From positions 72,330 through 109,243 of the forward strand of contig JAAHGE010000008.1 of the NCBI GenBank assembly GCA_010672635.1: a stretch of 36,914 bases of DNA, read 5' to 3'. Shown one piece after another: positions 21,019-30,550 of the stretch. Every line of letters starts with the position of its first letter. The stretch's first letter is position 1. This stretch comes from Desertifilum sp. SIO1I2 (GTDB lineage: Bacteria > Cyanobacteriota > Cyanobacteriia > Cyanobacteriales > Desertifilaceae). Below the pieces are notes generated by a model that did no database searches, had not been told where the DNA came from, and saw nothing but the letters and a program-made list of their open reading frames with translations. A program made the translations under genes and the position numbers.

Positions 21019-21423
21019 TCATGCTACTTGCCCTCCCCAAACTTCACTCTTGTTGTGTCCCACCGCTGTATAACCCCGTTGCAATACAACTTGCGCTGCT
21101 GCTACATCTCGATTTGTCTCATAGCCACGCTCAGAACACTTGTGGACGCGCTCAGATAGGAGTTTCTTTCCGGTATGCGTTTGACATCTAGGACAAGTCT
21201 GGCTGGTTCCATTAGCATTTACCTTGGCGAAGTATACACTATGACTGTCTGGATCAATGTATGTACGTTGATTCCAAATCTTGGCTGAAAACGTCTGACT
21301 CAAAAGTCCCCATTGAAGGAGGAGGCTTGTACCCAAATTTTTGGTCAGCACTTGCAACCGCTCGTTAAGATTATTCATAATCGGTGCGAAAGTGAGGAGA
21401 TTATGGCGATCCATTGGTTGCAA
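21019..21423 (-). pseudogene. tnpB: TnpB (IS200/IS605 OrfB) C-terminal remnant
   Basis: VYFAKVNANGTSQTCPRCQTHTGKKLLSERVHKCSERGYETNRDVAAAQVVLQRGYTAVGHN is the OrfB zinc-ribbon tail. The second CxxC is degraded (CSERG rather than CxxCG), and the N-terminal ~2/3 of TnpB including the RuvC core start is missing. Confidence 0.85.
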
Positions 21424-22425
21424 GCCCTAGAAGTGGGTAAATATCTAGTTAGTCAGCGACTCCAGGGGCGCAAGCAGTTTCCCCTAGTATTAATGCTCGA
21501 ACCCCTATTTCGCTGTAACTTAGCCTGTTCCGGGTGCGGTAAAATTCAGCATCCGCCGGAAATTCTCAAGCAACACCTCTCCCCGGAAGAGTGTTTTGCA
21601 GCCGTTGAAGAATGCGGCGCGCCTGTGGTTTCTATTCCCGGCGGCGAACCTTTGATGCACCCGCAGATCGATCGCATTGTGCAAGGATTAGTTGAACGCA
21701 AAAAGTTTGTTTACCTTTGCACCAATGGGTTATTGCTCGAAAAAAGCTTAGATAAGTTTCAGCCTTCTCCGTATCTGAGTTTTAGCGTTCACCTCGATGG
21801 GTTGCGGGAATTGCACGATCGCTGTGTCGATCGCAATGGGGTATTCGATATTGCAGTTAAGGCGATCCGGGCTGCGAAAGCCAGGGGGTTCCGCGTCACA
21901 ACCAATACGACGGTGTTTGAGGGAACCGATCCGCAGGAAATGCAGAAATTCTTTGATTACTTGGCCACCTTGGGCGTTGATGGGATGATGATTTCTCCCG
22001 GTTACAGCTATGAGTGGGCCCCGGATCGAGAGCATTTCCTCCAACGCGAACAAACCCGCGCCCTATTTCGGGAAATTTTAGCCCCCTACAAAGCGGGTCA
22101 AAAACGCTGGAATTTTAATCATAGTCCTTTGTTTCTCGACTTTTTGATCGGACAGAAAGATTATGACTGTACGCCTTGGGGAAGTCCGAGTTATAGCGTT
22201 TTGGGCTGGCAAAAACCCTGCTATTTGCTGAATGAAGGTCACTATCAGACTTTTAAGGAATTACTTGATAATACCGACTGGTCGCAATACGGTCAGCGCA
22301 GCGGCAACCCGAAATGTGCTGACTGTATGGTACATTGCGGCTATGAGCCGACAGCAGCACTCGATTCAATGGAACCTGTGAATATTGGGCGATCGCTAGG
22401 AGCGTTGTTCGGAGTGGGGAGTTGA
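21403..22425 (+). CDS. hpnH: adenosyl-hopene transferase HpnH (radical SAM)
   Basis: [57 protein letters not shown]3CX2C radical SAM motif. The upstream 30 aa in the ORF track (21313 start) come from tnpB-derived DNA. Confidence 0.94.
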   Translation: MAIHWLQALEVGKYLVSQRLQGRKQFPLVLMLEPLFRCNLACSGCGKIQHPPEILKQHLSPEECFAAVEECGAPVVSIPGGEPLMHPQIDRIVQGLVERKKFVYLCTNGLLLEKSLDKFQPSPYLSFSVHLDGLRELHDRCVDRNGVFDIAVKAIRAAKARGFRVTTNTTVFEGTDPQEMQKFFDYLATLGVDGMMISPGYSYEWAPDREHFLQREQTRALFREILAPYKAGQKRWNFNHSPLFLDFLIGQKDYDCTPWGSPSYSVLGWQKPCYLLNEGHYQTFKELLDNTDWSQYGQRSGNPKCADCMVHCGYEPTAALDSMEPVNIGRSLGALFGVGS

Positions 22426-23549
22426 TCGCTTTAGCTATAACGATGATTCCTATCTTAGGCGCGATCGCCTTTTACCTAGCTTGTACTGGGCAGACTCGCG
22501 CCTTTTTTCGCTCGCCCGAAACATCAGAACCCCCCTTAACCGAAGGTATTTCTATCCTCGTTCCCATCTGCGGTATTGATGAAGGGGCTTGGGAAAACTG
22601 GACTTCTTTATGCAAGCAAGATTACCCCCATTATGAGGTCCTTTTTGGAGTCGTCGATCCGCAAGATCCGGCGGTTCCTCTACTCGAAAAACTAGCTGAT
22701 GCGTTTCCCCATCAGGTTCGCCTATTTATCGGACTTGAGCCGAGGGGAATTAATCACAAAGATAGTACGCTTTCCTATCTGTTAGAAGCGATGCGCTATG
22801 AGGTTATCGTTTTTGTCGATAGCGATATTCGCGTTTCTCCAGATTACTTGCAAACCGTAACCGCTCCGTTACGCGATCCACAAGTTGGAATGGTGACTTG
22901 TGCTTTTGTGGGACGCGATCCGCAGTTTTTTACCTCTGCGTTGGCTTCATTAGGTCGCTGCTGCGATTTTATCCCTAGCGCCTTGGTTGCTCAAGCCCTG
23001 GATGGCGGGCTGCGGTTTGCAGTGGGCGCAACGATGACGATCCGCAAGTCAACCTTAGAAAAAGCAGGCGGTTTGCACCTCAGCCGCATTGGTTCAGACT
23101 ATAACTTAGGCAAACGTACCGCCAATACAGGCGATCGCGTCAAACTGTCTGGCTATCTGCTGGAGTCGGATACGGGCAAAGAAAGTCTAAAACAATTGTG
23201 GAACCGTGAGTTACGCTGGGCAAGAACCATCCGCTTCAATCGCGGCCCCATTTATTACACCATGATATTTTGCTATGGGGCGGTCTTCTGCTTACCCCTG
23301 TTAATCCTATCTGGGTTTGCACCGTGGGCGATCGCTCTTACCCTCTTCACCTCTGCCCTCCGCTACACCCAAGCCTCGATCGCCATTTCTGAACTCAACT
23401 GTCCTCACCTCCGGCGCTGGCTAGTTCTTCTCCCCTTACGGGATCTATTGAGTTTTGCAGTTTGGGCGGTAGGCTGTTTCGGAAATACCATCTATTGGCG
23501 AGGGCGCAAGTTACGCATTATTGAAGATGGCATCATCGAACCCTACTAG
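22422..23549 (+). CDS. hpnI: hopanoid-associated glycosyltransferase HpnI-like (GT2)
   Basis: GT2 fold: [67 protein letters not shown] start overlaps the hpnH stop (alternative ATG at 22443). Confidence 0.85.
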   Translation: MIALAITMIPILGAIAFYLACTGQTRAFFRSPETSEPPLTEGISILVPICGIDEGAWENWTSLCKQDYPHYEVLFGVVDPQDPAVPLLEKLADAFPHQVRLFIGLEPRGINHKDSTLSYLLEAMRYEVIVFVDSDIRVSPDYLQTVTAPLRDPQVGMVTCAFVGRDPQFFTSALASLGRCCDFIPSALVAQALDGGLRFAVGATMTIRKSTLEKAGGLHLSRIGSDYNLGKRTANTGDRVKLSGYLLESDTGKESLKQLWNRELRWARTIRFNRGPIYYTMIFCYGAVFCLPLLILSGFAPWAIALTLFTSALRYTQASIAISELNCPHLRRWLVLLPLRDLLSFAVWAVGCFGNTIYWRGRKLRIIEDGIIEPY

Positions 23550-23633
23550 GAGGAGAGTTGGGAGTTGGGGAAAGAGGATGGGGGGATGGGGAGGTGGGGG
23601 GATGGGGGGAAGAAGAGGGTAGGGAGGGGGGTA
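23550..23633 (+). repeat. G-rich low-complexity tract
   Basis: GGAGGAGAGTTGGGAGTTGGGG...GGATGGGGGGATGGGGAGGTGGGGGGATGGGGGG...; multiple G3+ runs. Confidence 0.85.
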
Positions 23634-23721
23634 CCTATGCTCCTGAAATGTTTAACGAGCGCCCCGACTCATCGCCGTGACGCGCTGGGAATTGTGAAAT
23701 ACCCCAATTCCGACAATTTCG

Positions 23722-23832
23722 GTGAATCAAGGTTTGACCGAAATTAAAAACAATGGCACCTACGCCGAAATCTACCAGAAATGGTTTGGAGTAGAACCGC
23801 CAACTCTACCGGAAACTGCACCAACTAACTAA
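23722..23832 (+). pseudogene. C-terminal relic of an amino-acid ABC transporter substrate-binding protein (GlnH/SBP_bac_3)
   Basis: Reads VNQGLTEIKNNGTYAEIYQKWFGVEPPTLPETAPTN*, the canonical SBP_bac_3 C-terminus, in a frame with no start or N-terminal domain; lies directly upstream of the permease. Confidence 0.8.
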
Positions 23833-23848
23833 GTAGCAGCCGCTAACA

Positions 23849-23868
23849 GTTGGGTCAAATGACCCAAC
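23849..23868. repeat. perfect hairpin GTTGGGTCA-aa-TGACCCAAC
   Basis: 9-bp arms, 2-nt centre, between the SBP relic and the permease gene. Confidence 0.75.
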
Positions 23869-23915
23869 CCATTTAAAACTATTCATCCTCTATTCTTTAA
23901 GAGCAATATCAGATC

Positions 23916-24626
23916 GTGTGGGAACCTCTGCAAGTTATTCGCGATGCCTTACCTAACCTACTGTTAGGAGCAATTGTTACCCTTCAGTTAACCGCATTTA
24001 GCACCGTTTTAGGAATGATTGGCGGGTCTTTAGTCGCTATTGGTCGGTTGTATGGCCCAGGCCCGCTAAAATTATTGATGCGAGTGTATGTAGACTTTTT
24101 TAGAGGAACGCCCCTACTCGTTCAGATTTTCATGATCTATTTTGGGCTGCCTTCCCTATTGCGAGAACTGGGTTTGCAATTTACCTTTGACCGTTTTCCC
24201 GCTGCGGTTTTAGCCCTAACTTTAAATAGTGCGGCCTATATTTCTGAGATTGTGCGCGGTGGCATCCAATCCATCGAAAAAGGACAATCGGAAGCCTCGC
24301 AATCTTTAGGCTTAGGACCAATCCAAACCATGCGCTATATTATTTTCCCCCAAGCTTTACAACGAATGCTACCGCCCTTGGGAAATGAATTTATCACGTT
24401 ACTCAAAGATACCAGTTTAGTCGCCATTATCGGCTACGAAGAGTTATTTCGGCGCGGTCAATTAATTGTTGCCAGTAACTATCGTGCTTTTGAGATTTAT
24501 GCAGCCGTAGCGCTGGTTTATCTCTGTCTAACGTTGCTTTCTTCGCAAGTCTTCTCTTTCCTCGAAAAATGGATGAGTCCTACTTACCGCGCCCAACGAA
24601 AAGCCCGGTTACAAGTTAACGAGTAG
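23916..24626 (+). CDS. polar amino acid ABC transporter permease (GlnP/HisM family)
   Basis: AIVTLQLTAFSTVLGMIGGSLVAIGR, VDFFRGTPLLVQIFMIYFGLP, EAM loop EASQSLGLGPIQTMRYIIFPQALQRMLPPLGNEFITLLKDTSLV; GTG start. Confidence 0.93.
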   Translation: MWEPLQVIRDALPNLLLGAIVTLQLTAFSTVLGMIGGSLVAIGRLYGPGPLKLLMRVYVDFFRGTPLLVQIFMIYFGLPSLLRELGLQFTFDRFPAAVLALTLNSAAYISEIVRGGIQSIEKGQSEASQSLGLGPIQTMRYIIFPQALQRMLPPLGNEFITLLKDTSLVAIIGYEELFRRGQLIVASNYRAFEIYAAVALVYLCLTLLSSQVFSFLEKWMSPTYRAQRKARLQVNE

Positions 24627-24777
24627 TGTTAGGCTAAAACCTATAAATTGGCTGAAACTCGTTCATTGCGTACGCAAGTTAGGTAAACTGACAATTAGCA
24701 GTCGATTGATTACCTCAGACTCTGAAAAAATTGCGCGATCGCTTTCAGCCTTGCGTTTTTCGCGTACCCACAAAAAG

Positions 24778-24806
24778 GGTTGGGTCAAGACTAGCACGAC
24801 CCAACC
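24778..24806. terminator. hairpin between convergent genes
   Basis: GGTTGGGTC ... GACCCAACC (9-bp arms) between the permease (+) and the kinase gene (-). Confidence 0.5.
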
Positions 24807-24825
24807 TACAGGAAAAACTATGCCA

Positions 24826-26394
24826 TTAGTGCAACAGTTGGGCGGATAGCTGGTGATGAACTTCTTGGACTTGTTGGTCTAGATCCTGGCTGGTATCGAG
24901 AGAGGTGACGTAGTGGCGTTCCTCGGCGGTGTAGGGTTCTAGGGCGGCTAGTTGCGATTCTAATAGGTCTGCGGTGGCATCGGCAATATCGCCGGTTCGC
25001 TGTTCTAAGCGTTCCCGCAAGACTTCCACAGGGGCAATACAGTTGAGGATGCGGAGGGATAAGCCTTGTTCTTTAGCGCCGGCGATCGCACTTTCTCGAT
25101 ACGCCACGCGATCGTACTTGGCATCTAAAATCGTGTTAAACCCTTGAGATGCCAGGAGCAAACCCAACTCTAAAAGGCGATTGTACGTCTTTTGACTCAT
25201 TTCTGGCGTATACAGGTCATCGCCTCCCCGTTGGGTGAGGGGAATTCCGGCGAGGTGTTTGCGAACCGCATCAGAACGGAGGTGAATTGCGCCTAATTTT
25301 CGGGCAAGTTTCCGCGCTACGGTACTTTTACCGGAACCCGATACGCCCGACATCAGGATAACCTGGCCTTGTTTTTGTTGGGTATATTCCCAAGCGAGTT
25401 TGTAATACTCCGATGCGGTTTGGCTGGCTTTGGCTTTTTGGGGTTCGGGAACCGCCGGATCGTCGAGTAAGAAAGAGGTGACTTTTGCCCGAACGTAGGC
25501 TTGGCGACTCAGGTAGAGGGGGAGGAGTTGCAACCCTTCCCAGTCTCCGGTTTGTTCGATATAGGTATTTAAAAAGGCGTTTCCTAAATCTTGGCGTCCC
25601 CGCGCTTCCAAGTCCATAACGGCGAAGGCGACATCGTACATGACATCGACAAAGCGGAAGGGTTCGTTGAATTCAATACAGTCAAATAAGACAATTTTGT
25701 CTTGCCATAGGCTAATATTGCGGGCGTGTAAGTCGCCGTGACATTCGCGAATGCGATGATTTTGAATGCGAGATGCAAATAGGTCTTGACGTTCGGCAAA
25801 AAAGCGATCGCTATAGTCCTGGGTTTGGTCAAACCATTGTTGCGTCTGCGGGCCGCCAATGTATTTCTGGCTTTGTTCGTAGTTTTGATTGAAGGCTTGG
25901 CGAATTTGCGAGACTTTACCGAAGCTGCGGATATAGTCGTTGGTGGCTGCTTTTGCATGAAACTCCGCCACAACTTGCCCCAAGCGCTGCATCAAGTCTT
26001 CGGTGAGTTCATTTCGCTCAAACATCCCGCTGAATAGGGCTTCTTGGGGAAACTGACGCATTTTAACGGCATATTCAACGACCTCTCCCTCGCCTTCGCC
26101 GAGGTAAATGCGATCGCCATCTTGAGAAATCGCCACCACCTCTAAATACAGATCCGGCGCGCCTCGCTGGTTCATCCGCAACTCTTCTTGGCAAAAGTGG
26201 CGGCGCAGTTCTAAAGTGGAAAAGTCTAAAAAGCCGAAGTTTACAGGTTTTTTCAGTTTATAGGCATACTCGCCCGTCAGCAGAACATAGGAAACATGGG
26301 TTTGTTCTAAATGAATCGGTTCTTGTACCGGATGGGGATAGAAATCCGGCTTTAGCATCTGTTGAATAACGGGGGGAAGGCTAGTTTCTGTCAT
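24826..26394 (-). CDS. bifunctional aminoglycoside phosphotransferase-like / P-loop kinase protein
   Basis: APH core CHGDLHARNISLWQDKIVLFDCIEFNEPFRFVDVMYDVAF; C-terminal Walker A ILMSGVSGSGKSTVARKLARKLGAIHLRSDAVRKHL. ATG at 26394 (MTETSLPPV) preferred over 26436. Confidence 0.88.
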   Translation of the reverse strand: MTETSLPPVIQQMLKPDFYPHPVQEPIHLEQTHVSYVLLTGEYAYKLKKPVNFGFLDFSTLELRRHFCQEELRMNQRGAPDLYLEVVAISQDGDRIYLGEGEGEVVEYAVKMRQFPQEALFSGMFERNELTEDLMQRLGQVVAEFHAKAATNDYIRSFGKVSQIRQAFNQNYEQSQKYIGGPQTQQWFDQTQDYSDRFFAERQDLFASRIQNHRIRECHGDLHARNISLWQDKIVLFDCIEFNEPFRFVDVMYDVAFAVMDLEARGRQDLGNAFLNTYIEQTGDWEGLQLLPLYLSRQAYVRAKVTSFLLDDPAVPEPQKAKASQTASEYYKLAWEYTQQKQGQVILMSGVSGSGKSTVARKLARKLGAIHLRSDAVRKHLAGIPLTQRGGDDLYTPEMSQKTYNRLLELGLLLASQGFNTILDAKYDRVAYRESAIAGAKEQGLSLRILNCIAPVEVLRERLEQRTGDIADATADLLESQLAALEPYTAEERHYVTSLDTSQDLDQQVQEVHHQLSAQLLH

Positions 26395-26450
26395 AGCGGA
26401 TTGCTGAGTTGCCACAAATAGTAGATTAATGGACAAGCTAATACAAAGAA

Positions 26451-26472
26451 ACCAGAGGCGATCGCCCCTGGT
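26451..26472 (-). terminator. hairpin downstream of rplY, HIP1-type palindrome core
   Basis: ACCAG-a-GGCGATCGCC-c-CTGGT followed on the minus strand by TTTCTTTG. Confidence 0.6.
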
Positions 26473-26503
26473 TGGTACAAATCTGGAAAAATCCTAGATA
26501 CAA

Positions 26504-27187
26504 CTATTCAGCAGCGGTTTCAGTTTCAGTGGCGGCTTCTGCGGTTTCCCCTTCAACTTCGCCTTCTGCTTCTAAGCCGTACTGAATCCCTTCAAGCGGA
26601 TCTTCAGTCGTTTCAGTTGCAGTTTCCGAGACTCGCGGTTGCAGAACGCTAACCACAGCTAAATCGGGATCGCCTAATGCTTGCGCGCCAGAGGGCAGAA
26701 TGATGTCTTTTAAGTACAGGGTATCGCCAATGTTCATCTCGGAAACATTGATTTCAATTGAATCCGGGATGCTATCGGGGGTGCATTCCATTTGCAGTTC
26801 AGTCAAGGTGGTGTCTAAGACGCCACCATCTTGTTTCACGCCCACCGCTTCGCCCACATAGTTGAGGGGAACCACCACTTGCAGGCTATCTTGAGAGGCG
26901 ATCGCAAAAAAGCTGAGGTGATAGGGGAACCCTTTCCAGGCATGGGTTTGAACTTCTCGTAAAAGGGTTCTCCCTTGCCAAGGTTCATCGGGAATATTTA
27001 AGCGAATTACCGTGTTATTCACCGTTGCTTTTTTCAGCAGCAGTTCAACGCTTTTAGCATCAACGGTGAGATGAATCGCTTCAGTTCCCTTATGTCCGTA
27101 TAGGTTCGCCGGAATTTGACCTTCACGGCGCAGGGCATTGGGTTTGCTGCCAGGTTGGCGCTTACGACCTTCGAGTGTAACTTCCAT
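26504..27187 (-). CDS. rplY: 50S ribosomal protein L25/general stress protein Ctc
   Basis: [35 protein letters not shown]...; TL5/Ctc C-terminal domain and acidic tail. Confidence 0.93.
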   Translation of the reverse strand: MEVTLEGRKRQPGSKPNALRREGQIPANLYGHKGTEAIHLTVDAKSVELLLKKATVNNTVIRLNIPDEPWQGRTLLREVQTHAWKGFPYHLSFFAIASQDSLQVVVPLNYVGEAVGVKQDGGVLDTTLTELQMECTPDSIPDSIEINVSEMNIGDTLYLKDIILPSGAQALGDPDLAVVSVLQPRVSETATETTEDPLEGIQYGLEAEGEVEGETAEAATETETAAE

Positions 27188-27234
27188 CGTTTAATCTCAA
27201 ATTCACTGCAAAAATGGGCAATTGATTTCGCGTT

Positions 27235-28638
<1,404 letters not shown>

Positions 28639-28768
28639 CTATGGCAGTGAAAAATTTGGCTTAATTGGGCATTAAACCCGACCAAGCACAGAACTTCAAG
28701 CTATCGTAGAGAGATATTACTCGTAATGTTCTGTAACAGATTATTGTTTTTTACCTTAAAGAGGCTTT

Positions 28769-29812
28769 ATGGCTTTATATGCGGAACTTCACCGCCATCT
28801 GGGGGGGTCAGTCGTTCCCCGTATTCTTTGGCGGTATTTTCATCGTAGCGATGCAGAACTTGCACAGCGTTTTCCAGAATACAACAGTTTTGAGGATTTT
28901 TACACGCGACCGCGCAAAACTCTAGATGAATATTTGGAGTTGCATACCTTAGTGGAAAGCGTGCAAACTTCGGAAACGCTGCCCTATTTTATTTATCGGT
29001 TAATTCGCGGAGCCTATATTTTTGAGAATTTGGCCTATTTGGAGTTGCGTTATACGCCTTATTTGCGAACCCCCGAACACCTGAGTCAGTCGCAGCGGAT
29101 TGACTTGATGCGCGAAATCGTGGAGATTGTCGGGAAAGCCAGTCAACTCCAGGACTGTCCAACCGTGGCTAGCCAGATCCTGTGTATGCACTCGCGCTTG
29201 CCCTATGAGGTGAATCGGGCGATTATCGATCTCGCCGTCGAAAAGCGCGAGTATGTCTGTGCGATTGATATTGCGGGGGGCGATGCTCATTATCGCGATC
29301 GCCTTGACGACATTATCCAGCTTTACGAGTACGCGCGATCGCTCGGACTCAACACCACCGGACACCTGTACGAAACCCCCGATGGCTGCTATCCCGAACT
29401 GTTACCTTATCTCATGCGGATCGGTCATGGGATTCAAATTCCGCTATTGCACCCGGAACTGTTGCCCGAAGTTGCCCGACGCGGACAATGTTTAGAGGTA
29501 TGTCCCACCACTTATCTCAAAACCGGCACCCTAACCGATTTGCATCAACTCAAAGTCGTCTTCGATCGCTGCTTTGACGCGGGTGTAGATGTCGCCATCT
29601 GTACCGATAATGCGGGCTTGCATAACGTGCGTTTGCCCTTTGAGTATGAGAACCTGCTGACCCTTGACGTGATTGGTTTTGAAGAATTGCAAGCCTGTCA
29701 AGATGCATCCTTCCGCCATGCCTTTGCTTGGCCCTATCGCGATCGCCCAGCGTCCTTACTCAACGGACTGTTAAAAACAGAAACCTCACCCGCTTTAGCC
29801 GCCAGCAGCTAG
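28769..29812 (+). CDS. adenosine deaminase-like protein
   Basis: YAELHRHLGGSVVPRILW (metal-binding HxH), ENLAYLELRYTPYL, RIGHGIQIP, LEVCPTTYLKTGTLTDLH, VDVAICTDNAGLHNVRLPFEYENL. Confidence 0.9.
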   Translation: MALYAELHRHLGGSVVPRILWRYFHRSDAELAQRFPEYNSFEDFYTRPRKTLDEYLELHTLVESVQTSETLPYFIYRLIRGAYIFENLAYLELRYTPYLRTPEHLSQSQRIDLMREIVEIVGKASQLQDCPTVASQILCMHSRLPYEVNRAIIDLAVEKREYVCAIDIAGGDAHYRDRLDDIIQLYEYARSLGLNTTGHLYETPDGCYPELLPYLMRIGHGIQIPLLHPELLPEVARRGQCLEVCPTTYLKTGTLTDLHQLKVVFDRCFDAGVDVAICTDNAGLHNVRLPFEYENLLTLDVIGFEELQACQDASFRHAFAWPYRDRPASLLNGLLKTETSPALAASS

Positions 29813-29825
29813 GGGTTCAAAACTG

Positions 29826-29856
29826 AGTGAAGAGATCGCACCAGGTTCTCTTCACT
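29826..29856. terminator. bidirectional terminator-like hairpin
   Basis: AGTGAAGAGA ... TCTCTTCACT, 10-bp arms between convergent genes. Confidence 0.6.
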
Positions 29857-29865
29857 GAGGATAGT

Positions 29866-30270
29866 TTAAGCGCCCCGTTGCAAAGCGGCTTCTACCTGTC
29901 TAAACTCTTGTTCTAAGCGCGTCTTCAGTTTTTGAGGAACCGGGCGATTGGGGTAAGAGCTATAGTGACCGGCTAAACCATTCAATGCCGTTCGCATTGT
30001 GGTAAAAGAACTTAAATTAGACACTGCCGGATCGCGACGGTAGCGAGAGGCAAAATCGTTAATCCGCTGGCGAGCATCGGATTGAGCTGCCGCTTTATCT
30101 GGCGTATTATCAGGAAGTTCGATCGCAGTTCTCAAACTTTCAATCAAACTCAAGGTATCTTGGCGATAATCGCCCGTTAGCGTACCGGTCTGACCGGAAC
30201 AGCCGACTAAACTAATAACCGCAACTAAAATAAGAGGCAGGAGGCGCGATAGCAAACGTTTGATAAACAT
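29866..30270 (-). CDS. psb27: photosystem II repair/assembly lipoprotein Psb27
   Basis: Lipobox VAVISLVGCSG; TLTGDYRQDTLSLIESLRTAIELPDNTPDKAAAQSDARQRINDFASRYRRDP...TALNGLAGHYSSYPNRPVPQKLKTRLEQEFRQVE. Confidence 0.95.
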   Translation of the reverse strand: MFIKRLLSRLLPLILVAVISLVGCSGQTGTLTGDYRQDTLSLIESLRTAIELPDNTPDKAAAQSDARQRINDFASRYRRDPAVSNLSSFTTMRTALNGLAGHYSSYPNRPVPQKLKTRLEQEFRQVEAALQRGA

Positions 30271-30461
30271 GGTCGAGAAACAACCTTAAATTCAGTATCG
30301 AAATTAGGACGATCCTAACCTGGATTGGTAGCCAGAAGATCGACTCACGCCAAGACCCTTATACGCCCTAGCTTTCAAACGCTCTCCAACAGAGTTCTCC
30401 TCAAAGACTTGTCTGCACTCAAGAGTTGGGGTTGAATTTTCATGGCACAATCTCTGAGGTT

Positions 30462-30480
30462 GTTAACCTTATCTTTACCC
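30462..30480 (+). promoter_or_regulatory. candidate Pho box (SphR-binding direct repeats)
   Basis: GTTAACCT-tat-CTTTACCC: two octamers spaced by 3 nt (11-bp period), about 70 bp before the pstS ATG, resembling the cyanobacterial (C/T)TTAA(C/T)(C/T)(T/A) motif. Confidence 0.55.
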
Positions 30481-30550
30481 TGAAGCGCTATCGTTCAGAA
30501 GGTCTATCAAAATTCCCAGTTTGGCTCAATAGCAGAATCCCTAAATAACA

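Noticed and set aside
21019-21423. Active TnpB RNA-guided nuclease
   Set aside because: Only the C-terminal zinc-ribbon tail remains and one CxxC is mutated; catalytic core is missing.
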